38,926 nt of DNA from positions 1 to 38,926 of the forward strand of contig CALEWY010000149.1 of assembly GCA_937925335.1 (NCBI GenBank), given 5' to 3'. This document shows, piece by piece, positions 23,573 to 31,658 of the stretch (position 1 is the first letter of the stretch; each line of letters begins with the position of its first letter). The translations under genes and the position numbers were made by a program. The notes under the pieces were generated by a model that had not been told where the DNA came from, did not search any database, and saw only the letters and a program-made list of their open reading frames with translations. This DNA comes from an uncultured Acidimicrobiales bacterium (lineage in GTDB: Bacteria > Actinomycetota > Acidimicrobiia > Acidimicrobiales > SZUA-35).

Positions 23573-24703
23573 CACAAATTCGATCGCTCGGCGGCCAACG
23601 GATCGAACCGCCACCGTCTTCGTGGAGCGCCCCGGGCACGGCCATGCGACCTGGATGGCGAGCGGTCGTGAGTCGGCATCGTCCAAGACGAGGATTCGTC
23701 CGTCGTCGAGCGCACGGATCGTCGCCGAAGTGAACGGCTGCGGAATACGGATCCCTCGGCTGGCGGTGCCGCCGAAGGTGAGTGTTGCGCCGGACATCGC
23801 CGGCGGGCGGACGTCTCTGCCCGCGGCCGTTGCGGGGCCGATCGGCAGGATCGTTTCTCCGGCCATGACAAGAGGCAGTGTTGGCCAGCACGCCACCCAA
23901 TCATCGAATTGATCGAGGTGGTTGAGGCCGGCGGTGACCGCTCGGTCACGAGCGACGACTGGATCCGGCATGGGATGGGCGGCTGGCAGCACGGTGGTGA
24001 TCAGCCTGGTGAGCATCGGATCGTTCGCGGAACAACCGGTGATCACCACATCACCGATCGATGCGGTCAGCGTTGCCCAATCGGTTTCTCGCACCAGTTC
24101 GCCACGGTGGGCGAGGCGGGCGGTTGTTGCGACCGCATCGCGAAGTCGCTCGGTCACGGCGGTCGGGTCATCACACGGCCCGGTCGACAGGGGGCGGACG
24201 AACAGGATTCGTTTGGTCGACGGGTCGAGCGCTGCGATGGAGATTTCGCCGCCGTCGTCATCGATGACCAGCACGGGATCGGTCGGCATACGGCCCGTGG
24301 TCGCCGCTCGATGTGCCAGCCACCCGGCGGCAGCGGCGATCGGCCGTTCGACGAGATCGGTCGGGTCGAGGCGGATGCCGGCGGCATCGAAGCCATCGAG
24401 CACGGCTTGGCGACACGCTGGTCCGAACGATGCAGGGATCGCCAGTTTGATCGGGTGATCCCTTCCGGCTTGGTCGGTGAGATCTTCCACCACGATTGCG
24501 GCAACGGCGGCCGTTGTAGCAACCGCCTTCGCCTGGTCGATACCTGCGAAGTCGATGATGCGTTCGCCGAAACGTCTGGCATGGCCGTCGAGCCATCGGA
24601 GCACGAGACCGTCGCCGAGCGCGCAAAGATCCGTCTCAGTCGTCGCCACAAAGAGGCGGTGGCGGCCTGGATCGACCGCCACGAGATGCCCAACCACTCC
24701 CAT
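23441..24703 (-). CDS. Divergent Hsp70/actin-fold ATPase-like protein
   Basis: 420 residues. The pattern of an Hsp70-like nucleotide-binding domain is present but divergent: LVAVDPGRHRLFVATT (phosphate-1 position), LAIPASFGPACRQAVLDGF, VERPIAAAAGWLA, LVIDDDGGEISIAAL (phosphate-2) and VVITGCSAND (adenosine motif). No substrate-binding domain of DnaK type is visible; the C terminus has a beta-rich region. The last 44 codons are antisense to the end of the M20 gene and have no family likeness, so the stop was probably lost and the frame ran on. Actinobacteria carry several uncharacterised Hsp70-like proteins of this kind. The ATG is at 24703. Confidence 0.65.
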   Translation of the reverse strand: MGVVGHLVAVDPGRHRLFVATTETDLCALGDGLVLRWLDGHARRFGERIIDFAGIDQAKAVATTAAVAAIVVEDLTDQAGRDHPIKLAIPASFGPACRQAVLDGFDAAGIRLDPTDLVERPIAAAAGWLAHRAATTGRMPTDPVLVIDDDGGEISIAALDPSTKRILFVRPLSTGPCDDPTAVTERLRDAVATTARLAHRGELVRETDWATLTASIGDVVITGCSANDPMLTRLITTVLPAAHPMPDPVVARDRAVTAGLNHLDQFDDWVACWPTLPLVMAGETILPIGPATAAGRDVRPPAMSGATLTFGGTASRGIRIPQPFTSATIRALDDGRILVLDDADSRPLAIQVAWPCPGRSTKTVAVRSVGRRAIEFVSGPESVDHVEPELGCQPERVDVDPFVVAVEAAEKLTKVDLGAQ

Positions 24704-24758
24704 GCGTCACCCACGGTAGCCGCCGACCGCTCTCGCGAGCCATCTGGCTCTGTCAGCC

Positions 24759-25397
24759 TCAAGACTGGGGTTTGAGGTGCCCGTCTTCCATCATCACGAT
24801 GACGTCGACCTCGTCGAGGATTCGCCGCTCGTGGGTCGCCATCAAGACGATCGAACCCTCATCGGCGAGCGCCCTGAACTGCGCCATGATCGCCCGTGCC
24901 CGCCCCTCGTCTTGGTGGGCCGTCGGCTCGTCAGCGATCAAGACGGCCGGGTCGGTGATCAAGGCTCGAGCGATCGCCGCACGTTGTTGTTCCCCCAATG
25001 AAACATCGGATCCGAACCGATCGCCGAGCTCATCGATCGCCAGCTCGGTCATGAGTTCGTCGACCGAGCGCCGGCCGGTGTGGCCGAGCCGAAGCGGGAG
25101 CCCCACGTTCTCGGCGAGCGTCAGCTCCGTCATCAAACCCAACCCCTGTGGAACGAAGGCGAGTTGGTCCCACCGCTCGCTGATGCCGTTGCTCGTGCCG
25201 TCGCTGTAACGGACGTGACCAGAATCGGGCTGCTCCGCACCGATGATGACGTTGAGCAGGGTCGACTTGCCAGAACCGGACGGCCCGACGAGTGCATGAA
25301 GGGCTCCAGGAACAAGAGAGAGCGAGACGTTGTCGAGGGCGGTGATCTGCGTGGACCCCGTCCGGTAGTGGCGGCTGACGCCATCGAGCACGATCAC
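24759..25397 (-). CDS. ABC transporter ATPase, LolD/MacB type, with altered signature motif
   Basis: 212 residues from the GTG at 25397, which overlaps the preceding stop (GTGA); a longer frame to 25436 is not needed. Walker A is GPSGSGKST, Walker B VLIADEPTAHQD and the H-loop ATHE. The signature reads VSLGEQQR where LSGGQQQR is usual. It is the last gene of the sigma-factor operon and should pair with the FtsX-like permease, together with the other ATPase. One normal and one changed signature imply an asymmetric transporter. It powers extraction or transport of a lipid, lipoprotein or peptide. Confidence 0.88.
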   Translation of the reverse strand: MIVLDGVSRHYRTGSTQITALDNVSLSLVPGALHALVGPSGSGKSTLLNVIIGAEQPDSGHVRYSDGTSNGISERWDQLAFVPQGLGLMTELTLAENVGLPLRLGHTGRRSVDELMTELAIDELGDRFGSDVSLGEQQRAAIARALITDPAVLIADEPTAHQDEGRARAIMAQFRALADEGSIVLMATHERRILDEVDVIVMMEDGHLKPQS

Positions 25398-26200
25398 GGC
25401 TTCGCAACCTCCAAGGTCTCGGCATCTGGATCCCATGACATTCGTGCCCTGCGAGTCTCGAAGTGGGCCCGCAGCTCGGGTGGCAGCTGGATTCGCCCGG
25501 TGCGATCGATGACCGCAAGCTCTGAACCGGCCTCGGTGACCGACGAGATCGAACCGTCGCGCAGAGTCACCACCTGGTCCATGCGGGGCAACACTCGATC
25601 ATCGTGGGTCGCCAACAAGATGGTGGTTCCTCGCTCGGCGAGTGCATCGATCGTGTCGAGGACCGAGGCTGCACCGTCAGGATCGAGCTGGGCGGTTGGC
25701 TCGTCGGCGATCACCAATCGATGCCCGGCGACGGCGGCACGGGCGAGGGCGAGGCGTTGTTGCTCACCTCCGGACAACATGGCTGGAAGATGGTCCCGGC
25801 GGTGGGCGAGCCCGAGCTGCTCGAGGATTTCATCGGGCGTCGGGCAACCCTCGCCGACAGGCCGTCGTTGGAGGAGTTGGCAGGCACTCAGGTGGCCGAG
25901 GAGGTTGTCCGACGGGCGCTGATACACGTGGGTGATGAGCTGAGAGCGCAACGTCGCGCGTTGCCGGCCCTGTTTGGAAAAGAGATCGGTCCCAGCGATT
26001 TCGATCACCCCGACGGTCGGCTCGTCGAGGCCGGCGATCATCCGAAGCAGCGATGACTTCCCGCTACCCGACGGGCCAACGATCGCCGTGATCGAACCCT
26101 GCTCGATCTCCAGATCGATACCCCGGACCGCCTGCACCCGACCGCTTGCGGCCTGATAGATCTTGACGACTTGGCGGCACTCAACAGCGAGATCGTTCAT
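25394..26200 (-). CDS. ABC transporter ATPase with C-terminal AbrB-like tail
   Basis: 268 residues from the ATG at 26200, which overlaps the permease stop (ATGA). Walker A is GPSGSGKSS, the signature LSGGEQQR, Walker B LVIADEPTAQLD and the H-loop ATHD. After the ATPase domain, the last 43 residues (about 226-268) read LAVIDRTGRIQLPPEL with a following RARMSWDPDAETLEV, the strand pattern of the swapped-hairpin AbrB/SpoVT fold. In this position the tail may dimerise the ATPases or couple them to DNA or membrane; its role is unknown. Its own stop overlaps the next ATPase start. Confidence 0.88.
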   Translation of the reverse strand: MNDLAVECRQVVKIYQAASGRVQAVRGIDLEIEQGSITAIVGPSGSGKSSLLRMIAGLDEPTVGVIEIAGTDLFSKQGRQRATLRSQLITHVYQRPSDNLLGHLSACQLLQRRPVGEGCPTPDEILEQLGLAHRRDHLPAMLSGGEQQRLALARAAVAGHRLVIADEPTAQLDPDGAASVLDTIDALAERGTTILLATHDDRVLPRMDQVVTLRDGSISSVTEAGSELAVIDRTGRIQLPPELRAHFETRRARMSWDPDAETLEVAKP

Positions 26201-28887
26201 GACTGTTCCCGCAAGATCACGGCGTCCGGGCGGCGACTGGACAGCCGCTCGGCCAGCCACACGGAGAAACCACAAATGAGCAGGAGCCCAAGGATTGTGA
26301 GGACGGCGGTTCCCCAGGGTGTCTGAGGGTCGAGATCGGGCGGCAGGGTTGGTGCGGGGTCGAAACGAGGGAGGATCGCTCCAACGAGCGCCGGTGTGAC
26401 GATGAGAGCGGTGATCGACGCGATCGCAACGAGACTGAGGACTTCGATCGCGGTCACAACACTCATTCGATTCGCGGTGAGACCCATCCGCCTGGTCATC
26501 AGTGCACCCAGCTCCCTCGTCGCTCGCTGGGAGGCGAGGTAGAGGAGGAGAGCAGCGAGTGCGGTCACCATGCTCACGGCACCCAGCCAACGCAGATAGC
26601 CGAATGAGTAGGTCGGCACGACGAAGTTGGCCGAGGCCGCCTGCTGGCCTCGAGTGGTGATCGAACGGAAACGCACATCACCGTCGGCGAGAAACGCCTC
26701 GACTTCCGGCCCCGGCCGTCGAGAGACCAAGTTCTGACGGAACATGCCAACGTCGGTTCGCTGCGCCGAGACGAGCAGCGTCGCTCGAGCATCCGATGCC
26801 AGCGGGAGCGTTTCGACGCTCGCAACGACTCGATAGGGAACCCCCTCGACCACGCCGTAGCTGCCGGTTCGTGGCAGCGCCTGACCGTCGATGGCGATGA
26901 CCGGCACGTCGGTGCCGGCGTTCGATGCGAGGAGTTCGACTGCGTCATCGAACGACAGCGACAGGTCGTCCGGCCATGCCAGCGCATCGGCGGCGGATGA
27001 TGGGTCGATGGCGACGATCCGAACGGGTCGGCTGCCGGGTGTAATGCGGGTCTCCTCGAATCCGACGATCGTGCTCTGTGGCGGGAGGGCGAGTTCTCCA
27101 TCGGGGCGGCCGACAAGATCGACGAGCGTTTCGCTCCCGACCTCGGTGAACAGCGAGACCGACGCGGCGCGATCGAGCTCGCGAGTCATGAGCGATGACA
27201 GACCGAACAACCCGAGGGAGATGCCGAGCGCCGCAATCACGACTCGACTTGTTGCGCCGGGCTGTGAGATTCGGCGCCAGGCCAAGAAGCCGACCGGTCC
27301 GAGCCGCGACAGGCGTGATGACAGTTTCGACGTGACGAACTCGACGATGAACATGACGATGACGATGCTCACCGCAAGGGTGACGATCGGGAACCCCAGC
27401 AGGGTGAGGTCGACCGAGTCGCCGTCCGCTGGTCGATTGCCGACCTGCACCCAGCCGAATGCCACGACGGCGAGGCCGAGCCCGAGCATGGCGGAGCGCC
27501 GAAGTGCCGACGGTGCACGCAGCGGGTTGTGGTCGAGCGAACGTTGCCCGATTAATCCGGTGACGGCGGATGCAACAACCAACCCGATCATGGCGAGGAC
27601 GACCGCTCGTTCCCAATCGAGCGTGTCGAGCGCCGCGGAGAGATCGATGGCCGCGGCCGATGGACCGAGGCGGGCACCTGCGACGGTCGCCAGACCGAGC
27701 CCGATCGTCGTCCCGGCCACCGTGGGAGCCACGAACTGCATTGCGGCTCGACCAGCGAAGTGTTCCCAGCGATCACCTTCGGCTGCAAGCAGCGCGAATT
27801 CCTGCCGGCGCCGGCTGACCGCAAAGGCCGCTGCTCCGATCATGACGAAAAGACCGATCGACGCGCCGGCTGCCTGGGTTGCCCGAAACGGTTGGGCGAG
27901 CGTGTCGAGCTGGCGATCGACAGCGTTCAGCGTTGTTGGCAACGACGAGATCACCGTTGGTGTCGATCGGCCGGGACCGGACTGGAGCTCGATTGCAGAA
28001 CGGATGCCCTCATCGCGGACCAGCGAACGCTCGAGTGAACGAACCTCGCCGACGACGTCGCCGAGATCCTGGCGCGTCTGCGGCGTCTCGACGATCTCGG
28101 TTGTCCACCGAGCAGTGCCGGTGACACCGAGGGATTCCATGGTCGGGTCATCGACGAAGACCAGTGCAAAGCTCGGCGCTCGGAACGGTGTGAGGTAGGT
28201 GGGAACGAGGCCGGGGGGAATGCCGTCCAAGAACTCTTCGACATCGATGCCACGATCACTCGGCGGGAGCGAGCCGTCTTCGGTCCAGACCTTCTCGTAG
28301 ATCCCCACGATCAAGAGCTCGGCGACCGCACCACCAGGCACCGCTCCACCAGGGACGGTCTCCGCGCCGGCGACCTCTGGCTCGGCACTTGAGATGTAGG
28401 CAAACGTGTCGCCGATCTGGAGGTCATAACGCTCGGCCATCCAATCGGAGATCCAGGCTCCGAAGAATTCATCGGGAAGGTGCCTGACGTAGTCGACCGT
28501 CTCGATCGCACCCCCGTGATTGACCAGCCGGACGGGAACGGTGAGCGGTGGCTCGTCCGGCCCGGTCGTTGCGAGGCCACGAGGGGTCGACAGCGTGCGG
28601 ACTGGAGTGCCGGTCCCTGGGACTTCGCTGAGGCGTTGAGAGACAGCTTGGCTTGCCGCTTGCGTTGGCTCGGCTGCGAAGAAGGCTTCGGTCTCAACGC
28701 TGATGAGCCGGTCGGAGTCCGGGCCCTCGGCCACGAGGAGTTCGGTGATGGCATCGGCAGCACCAACGCGCCATACCCCCGCCGTTGCGACGAGGAAGGC
28801 GGGTGTTGCCGTCGCGCTGATCAGCGCAACGATGAGCACCGCATCTCTCCAAGGGACCAACAGCCACCGGCCAACGGCGGAGGTCAC
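26197..28887 (-). CDS. FtsX-like ABC permease with ten membrane helices
   Basis: 896 residues. Helix 1 is at about 15-38, a long extracytoplasmic domain follows (about 40-330), then helices 2-4 (about 340-460) form the first FtsX-like domain. Helices 5-6 and 7 follow, with a second extracytoplasmic domain between 7 and 8 (about 590-760), and helices 8-10 form the second FtsX-like domain. This doubled layout equals two four-helix permeases joined, as in LolC plus LolE or MacB dimers. It suits pairing with the two different ATPases encoded downstream. Transport substrate unknown. GTG start at 28887 overlaps the ankyrin protein stop (GTGA). Confidence 0.87.
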   Translation of the reverse strand: MTSAVGRWLLVPWRDAVLIVALISATATPAFLVATAGVWRVGAADAITELLVAEGPDSDRLISVETEAFFAAEPTQAASQAVSQRLSEVPGTGTPVRTLSTPRGLATTGPDEPPLTVPVRLVNHGGAIETVDYVRHLPDEFFGAWISDWMAERYDLQIGDTFAYISSAEPEVAGAETVPGGAVPGGAVAELLIVGIYEKVWTEDGSLPPSDRGIDVEEFLDGIPPGLVPTYLTPFRAPSFALVFVDDPTMESLGVTGTARWTTEIVETPQTRQDLGDVVGEVRSLERSLVRDEGIRSAIELQSGPGRSTPTVISSLPTTLNAVDRQLDTLAQPFRATQAAGASIGLFVMIGAAAFAVSRRRQEFALLAAEGDRWEHFAGRAAMQFVAPTVAGTTIGLGLATVAGARLGPSAAAIDLSAALDTLDWERAVVLAMIGLVVASAVTGLIGQRSLDHNPLRAPSALRRSAMLGLGLAVVAFGWVQVGNRPADGDSVDLTLLGFPIVTLAVSIVIVMFIVEFVTSKLSSRLSRLGPVGFLAWRRISQPGATSRVVIAALGISLGLFGLSSLMTRELDRAASVSLFTEVGSETLVDLVGRPDGELALPPQSTIVGFEETRITPGSRPVRIVAIDPSSAADALAWPDDLSLSFDDAVELLASNAGTDVPVIAIDGQALPRTGSYGVVEGVPYRVVASVETLPLASDARATLLVSAQRTDVGMFRQNLVSRRPGPEVEAFLADGDVRFRSITTRGQQAASANFVVPTYSFGYLRWLGAVSMVTALAALLLYLASQRATRELGALMTRRMGLTANRMSVVTAIEVLSLVAIASITALIVTPALVGAILPRFDPAPTLPPDLDPQTPWGTAVLTILGLLLICGFSVWLAERLSSRRPDAVILREQS

Positions 28888-29741
28888 GATTGGCGGGGAG
28901 AGTTCGTCGAGATGAGGAACTCCATCGTTTCATCGAGCGTCGACCCTTGAAGGTCGAACGGTTCACCCTCGGGGCTGACGAGCGTCGCGCCTTCGTCGAT
29001 CAGCGTGGCGACCAGCTCGCGCGCTGTCTCGTCCGTTGGAGAAACATCCAGCGTGTCGAGTGCGTAGTGAATGAGCGGTCGCCCGGAGACGTCGGTGGCA
29101 CCGAGATCGGCGCCGGCATCGATGAGAGCGTCCATCGCATCTCGCTGATCGTGGCTGACTGCGATCATGAGTGCAGTTGACCCGTAACGATTCTCCGTGC
29201 TCGCCTCGAGCGGAGATCCATTCGCAACGAGGGTGACGATCGCTTCCCGGTGACCATTTCGTGCGGCGAGATGCAGCGCCGTATGGCCGGATGAGCTGAC
29301 AAGCCCGAGATCGGCACCACGCTCGGCGAGAAGATCGACCGTCTCCGCGTTGCCGCGGATCGCCGCAACCATGATCGGCGTGTAGCCGAAGCGACCGGCG
29401 GCATCGATGTCGGCGCCGCCGTCGAGTAGCGATTCGATGGCGGCAAGATCATCGGCTCGAACCGCCTCGATCATTGCGTCTGCGCTCGGGGTCAAGGGTC
29501 GCTGGGCGAACTCCGATCCCGAGGTGTCGAGGGCGACCGAATCACCACGGTCGAGCGAGTTCGCAAAGACGACAGCACCGGCGACGACTCCGAAGGCCGC
29601 CATGGAACGAACGACCGTGCGGGTCGCCGAACGGCGGCGGCTGATCTGGCGGGCTCTGGCCTGGGTTTCGTCGAGCGAGAGACCGTTGTTCGATGCACCG
29701 GCGATGCGCTCGAGCGCTGAGCCGAGTTCGTCGGGGTTCAT
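28884..29741 (-). CDS. Membrane-anchored ankyrin-repeat protein, candidate anti-sigma factor
   Basis: 285 residues. A short cytoplasmic part (1-45, basic RRRSATR before the membrane) is followed by one membrane helix (about 46-62) and an outward-facing domain with four to five ankyrin repeats (about 87-240), such as GYTPIMVAAIRGN, GHTALHLAARNGH and GSTALMIAVSHDQ. The gene overlaps the stop of the ECF sigma factor by 4 nt (ATGA) and is the usual place of an anti-sigma gene. Topology fits an anti-sigma factor; the cytoplasmic part is shorter than a classic anti-sigma domain, so this is inference. Ankyrin repeats suggest a binding partner outside the membrane. Confidence 0.75.
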   Translation of the reverse strand: MNPDELGSALERIAGASNNGLSLDETQARARQISRRRSATRTVVRSMAAFGVVAGAVVFANSLDRGDSVALDTSGSEFAQRPLTPSADAMIEAVRADDLAAIESLLDGGADIDAAGRFGYTPIMVAAIRGNAETVDLLAERGADLGLVSSSGHTALHLAARNGHREAIVTLVANGSPLEASTENRYGSTALMIAVSHDQRDAMDALIDAGADLGATDVSGRPLIHYALDTLDVSPTDETARELVATLIDEGATLVSPEGEPFDLQGSTLDETMEFLISTNSPRQS

Positions 29742-30304
29742 GAGCCCTCTCCCAGATGGTTCCGCATCTTTGCGAGGGCTCGGTGGTTCAGCGTCTTGAC
29801 GGTTCCGGCAGACACACCGAGCACGCTCGCTGTCTCCTCCACCGTCATGCGTACGTAGTGGCGCAGGATCACGACTTCTCGTTGGCGCTTGCTCAGCCCA
29901 TCGAGAGCCTCTCGCACGACGAGGTGTTCCACCGCCAAGAGGTCAGGTCCCGGCGCGGTCGAACGGTCGCCCTCGACCGGGGCGTGTGTTCGTTCGGCCC
30001 GTGCCTTGATTCTCGCTCGCCGCCAGTGGGAGTTCGCCAGGTTGAACCCGACTCGAAACACCCAGCCTCGCGGGTTGGCCATGACCCCGACGCTCTGCCA
30101 GTCGGCGAGCGCTCGGGCGATCGCTTCTTGTGCCAGATCTTCCGCGAGAGAGCGATCGCCGGTCCGAATCGTCAGCGCACCGACGAGCGGATCTTGGACC
30201 TCGGCGAAGAAGCGTGCGGCTTCACTCTCGAACGGGCTGTCGCCGGCCGATGTGTGCCCGTTCGATCGCGCGGTCGATCGCGCGGTCGATCGGGCCTTGG
30301 ACAT
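29738..30304 (-). CDS. ECF (SigE-family) RNA polymerase sigma factor
   Basis: 188 residues from the ATG at 30304; a GTG at 30343 would add 13. Region 2 contains RSLAEDLAQEAIARALADW and NPRGWVFRVGFNLANSHWRR (promoter opening), and region 4 LSKRQREVVILRHYVRMTVE and SAGTVKTLNHRALAKMR, a helix-turn-helix for the -35. It directs transcription of a small regulon, first of all probably this operon. The N terminus has repeated RSTA units from a 12-bp DNA repeat. A weak ECF-type candidate promoter, AACC-N15-TCGT, lies at 30347-30369. It is the first gene of a five-gene unit with 4-nt overlaps at every junction. Confidence 0.9.
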   Translation of the reverse strand: MSKARSTARSTARSNGHTSAGDSPFESEAARFFAEVQDPLVGALTIRTGDRSLAEDLAQEAIARALADWQSVGVMANPRGWVFRVGFNLANSHWRRARIKARAERTHAPVEGDRSTAPGPDLLAVEHLVVREALDGLSKRQREVVILRHYVRMTVEETASVLGVSAGTVKTLNHRALAKMRNHLGEGS

Positions 30305-30392
30305 GGCCTGTAGCTTGCCCGATTTGTGCTTCTCCACGCCCACACAACGACTCAGCGCCGTGTTTGGTTGACGCGAGCGTCAGATTTCTCTG

Positions 30393-30572
30393 TCAGCCGT
30401 CCACGCGACAGGAGACACAGGGAGTTGGGCCGAAGTGTGTGACGTGGCTCGTCCACGAATCGCCATTGAAGTAGCGCAGGTGATGGCGACCCTCTGGATC
30501 GTCGAACCACCCCGCTGCTTCCACCTCGACATGATCGAAATCAGATCGAATCGGTGAAGGAATCGTTGTCAT
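30393..30572 (-). CDS. DUF2510 small protein
   Basis: 59 residues from the ATG at 30572; a longer frame exists but has no conserved residues. AGWFDDPEGRHHLRYFNGD followed by SWTSHV is the DUF2510 motif common at the start of actinobacterial membrane and secreted proteins. Here it stands alone with a CxxC (PCVSC) near the end. Function unknown. It lies 88 bases upstream of the sigma-factor ATG on the same strand. The 210 bases before it hold a possible -10 (TATCTT, 30687-30692) and a CCACATTGGGT motif at 30735-30745; I see no gene there. Confidence 0.65.
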   Translation of the reverse strand: MTTIPSPIRSDFDHVEVEAAGWFDDPEGRHHLRYFNGDSWTSHVTHFGPTPCVSCRVDG

Positions 30573-30782
30573 TGTTGTCTGCCCCACATCTTCGTTGATG
30601 TTCGGCGCCGCCTGGCCCCGCTCGATGGACGAAACGATCGATCCCGCGATCGGCCGCGTTTGCTTTGTGCCATCTACTAACGGTCGAAGATAGGAAATCT
30701 TGAGCACCGCGAAAAGAGTGACGGGTGACATACCCCACATTGGGTTCAGAGCTGTCCTGCCTAGCGGTGTAGGACGCCAGAC

Positions 30783-31607
30783 CTACGCGACGAGCGCCTT
30801 GGCCGGGGCATGAGCGGGAAGCTTGCCTGCCGCCTGGCGTTGGGTGAGTTCGGCGAGGCCTTCGGGGCAATCGCTCACGAACGGGCACCAGCCGCACAAC
30901 ACGCCGGTCTTTGCGTCGAAGGTGTCCGATGCACACGCCGTGTTGATGCCCGACCAGGTTTCGGCGAGTTGTGATGTTGCCGACTCGATCTTGACGGTGG
31001 TGACGGTGACGTCGAGCGACCGTTGGCCGAGATACAAAAGCCGCGCTCGCTCCGGCTGCTCGCCCTCCATCGCTTCGATTGCTGCTGCATAGAGCATCAC
31101 CTGCTGCAGTTTGTCGTCGCGGAAACGAATGCCGGGGATGGTGCCGGACTTGTAATCACTGACGACCAGGCGGCCATTGATTCGGTCGAGCCGGTCGACG
31201 ATCCCGAGAAATGGCACACCGGCGAGATCGGCCGTGACCTTTTGTTCGGTCGCAACAACCTCGACGTCGGCGGGGTCTTCGAGATCCCACAGACCAGCGA
31301 TCGCAAGCCACGCTTGCCACCGGAACCCTCGGGCGTCATCGGAATTGAGTTCGAGACCGGCGAAATCCTCGTTGTCGGTCACGGTTGGCCAAAGCTCACG
31401 AGCGAGGACCTTGGCCTTGTCGAGGGTCCGCTCGACCGGGTCGAGCTGGCAGAGGTGTTCGAGGACCTCGTGGACGAAGGTGCCAACGATGGCGGCTTGG
31501 CCCGGTGGGTCGGGTCGGCGATCGACGTATTTGAACTTCCACCGTCGAGGACAGCCGTCGAACGACGATGCCGACGACGGGGAGAGATGCGCAGGTGCCT
31601 CAGCCAT
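30783..31607 (-). CDS. PD-(D/E)XK nuclease, RecB/AddB-like with Fe-S cysteine set
   Basis: 274 residues from the ATG at 31607 (open frame continues to 31643). The N-terminal cysteine (FDGCPRRWKFKYV, C19) and the C-terminal set CGWCPFVSDC give the C-x(n)-C-x2-C-x5-C pattern that holds a 4Fe-4S cluster in AddB and Cas4. The nuclease core shows VGTFVHEVLE, LGIVDRLDRI and LVVSDYKSG, with the aspartates and lysine of the PD-(D/E)XK site, and QQVMLYAAAIEAM after it. The likely role is exonuclease action in DNA repair. It is a stand-alone nuclease; no helicase subunit is adjacent. Confidence 0.88.
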   Translation of the reverse strand: MAEAPAHLSPSSASSFDGCPRRWKFKYVDRRPDPPGQAAIVGTFVHEVLEHLCQLDPVERTLDKAKVLARELWPTVTDNEDFAGLELNSDDARGFRWQAWLAIAGLWDLEDPADVEVVATEQKVTADLAGVPFLGIVDRLDRINGRLVVSDYKSGTIPGIRFRDDKLQQVMLYAAAIEAMEGEQPERARLLYLGQRSLDVTVTTVKIESATSQLAETWSGINTACASDTFDAKTGVLCGWCPFVSDCPEGLAELTQRQAAGKLPAHAPAKALVA

Positions 31608-31658
31608 GGAACCCATCATGATCGACGGGTGTGACAGTGACACGGATTGATGCGGTGA

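Noticed and set aside
24704..24758. Terminator between the Hsp70-like gene and the ABC operon
   Set aside because: No stem followed by a T-run is visible in the 55 bases.
23909..24775. Plus-strand open frame of 288 codons
   Set aside because: It is antisense to the Hsp70-like gene, and its composition (Gly, Arg, His, Asp) is that of a shadow frame.
26891..28198. Long plus-strand open frame (435 codons) across the permease gene
   Set aside because: It is antisense to the FtsX-like permease and rich in Arg, Ser, Thr and Pro, which is the usual look of a reverse-frame shadow in GC-rich DNA. It shows no recognisable motif.
30256..30302. Repeat near the sigma-factor start
   Set aside because: The 12-bp repeats encode RSTA units in the disordered N terminus; I see no palindrome or regulator site and treat it as a slippage repeat.
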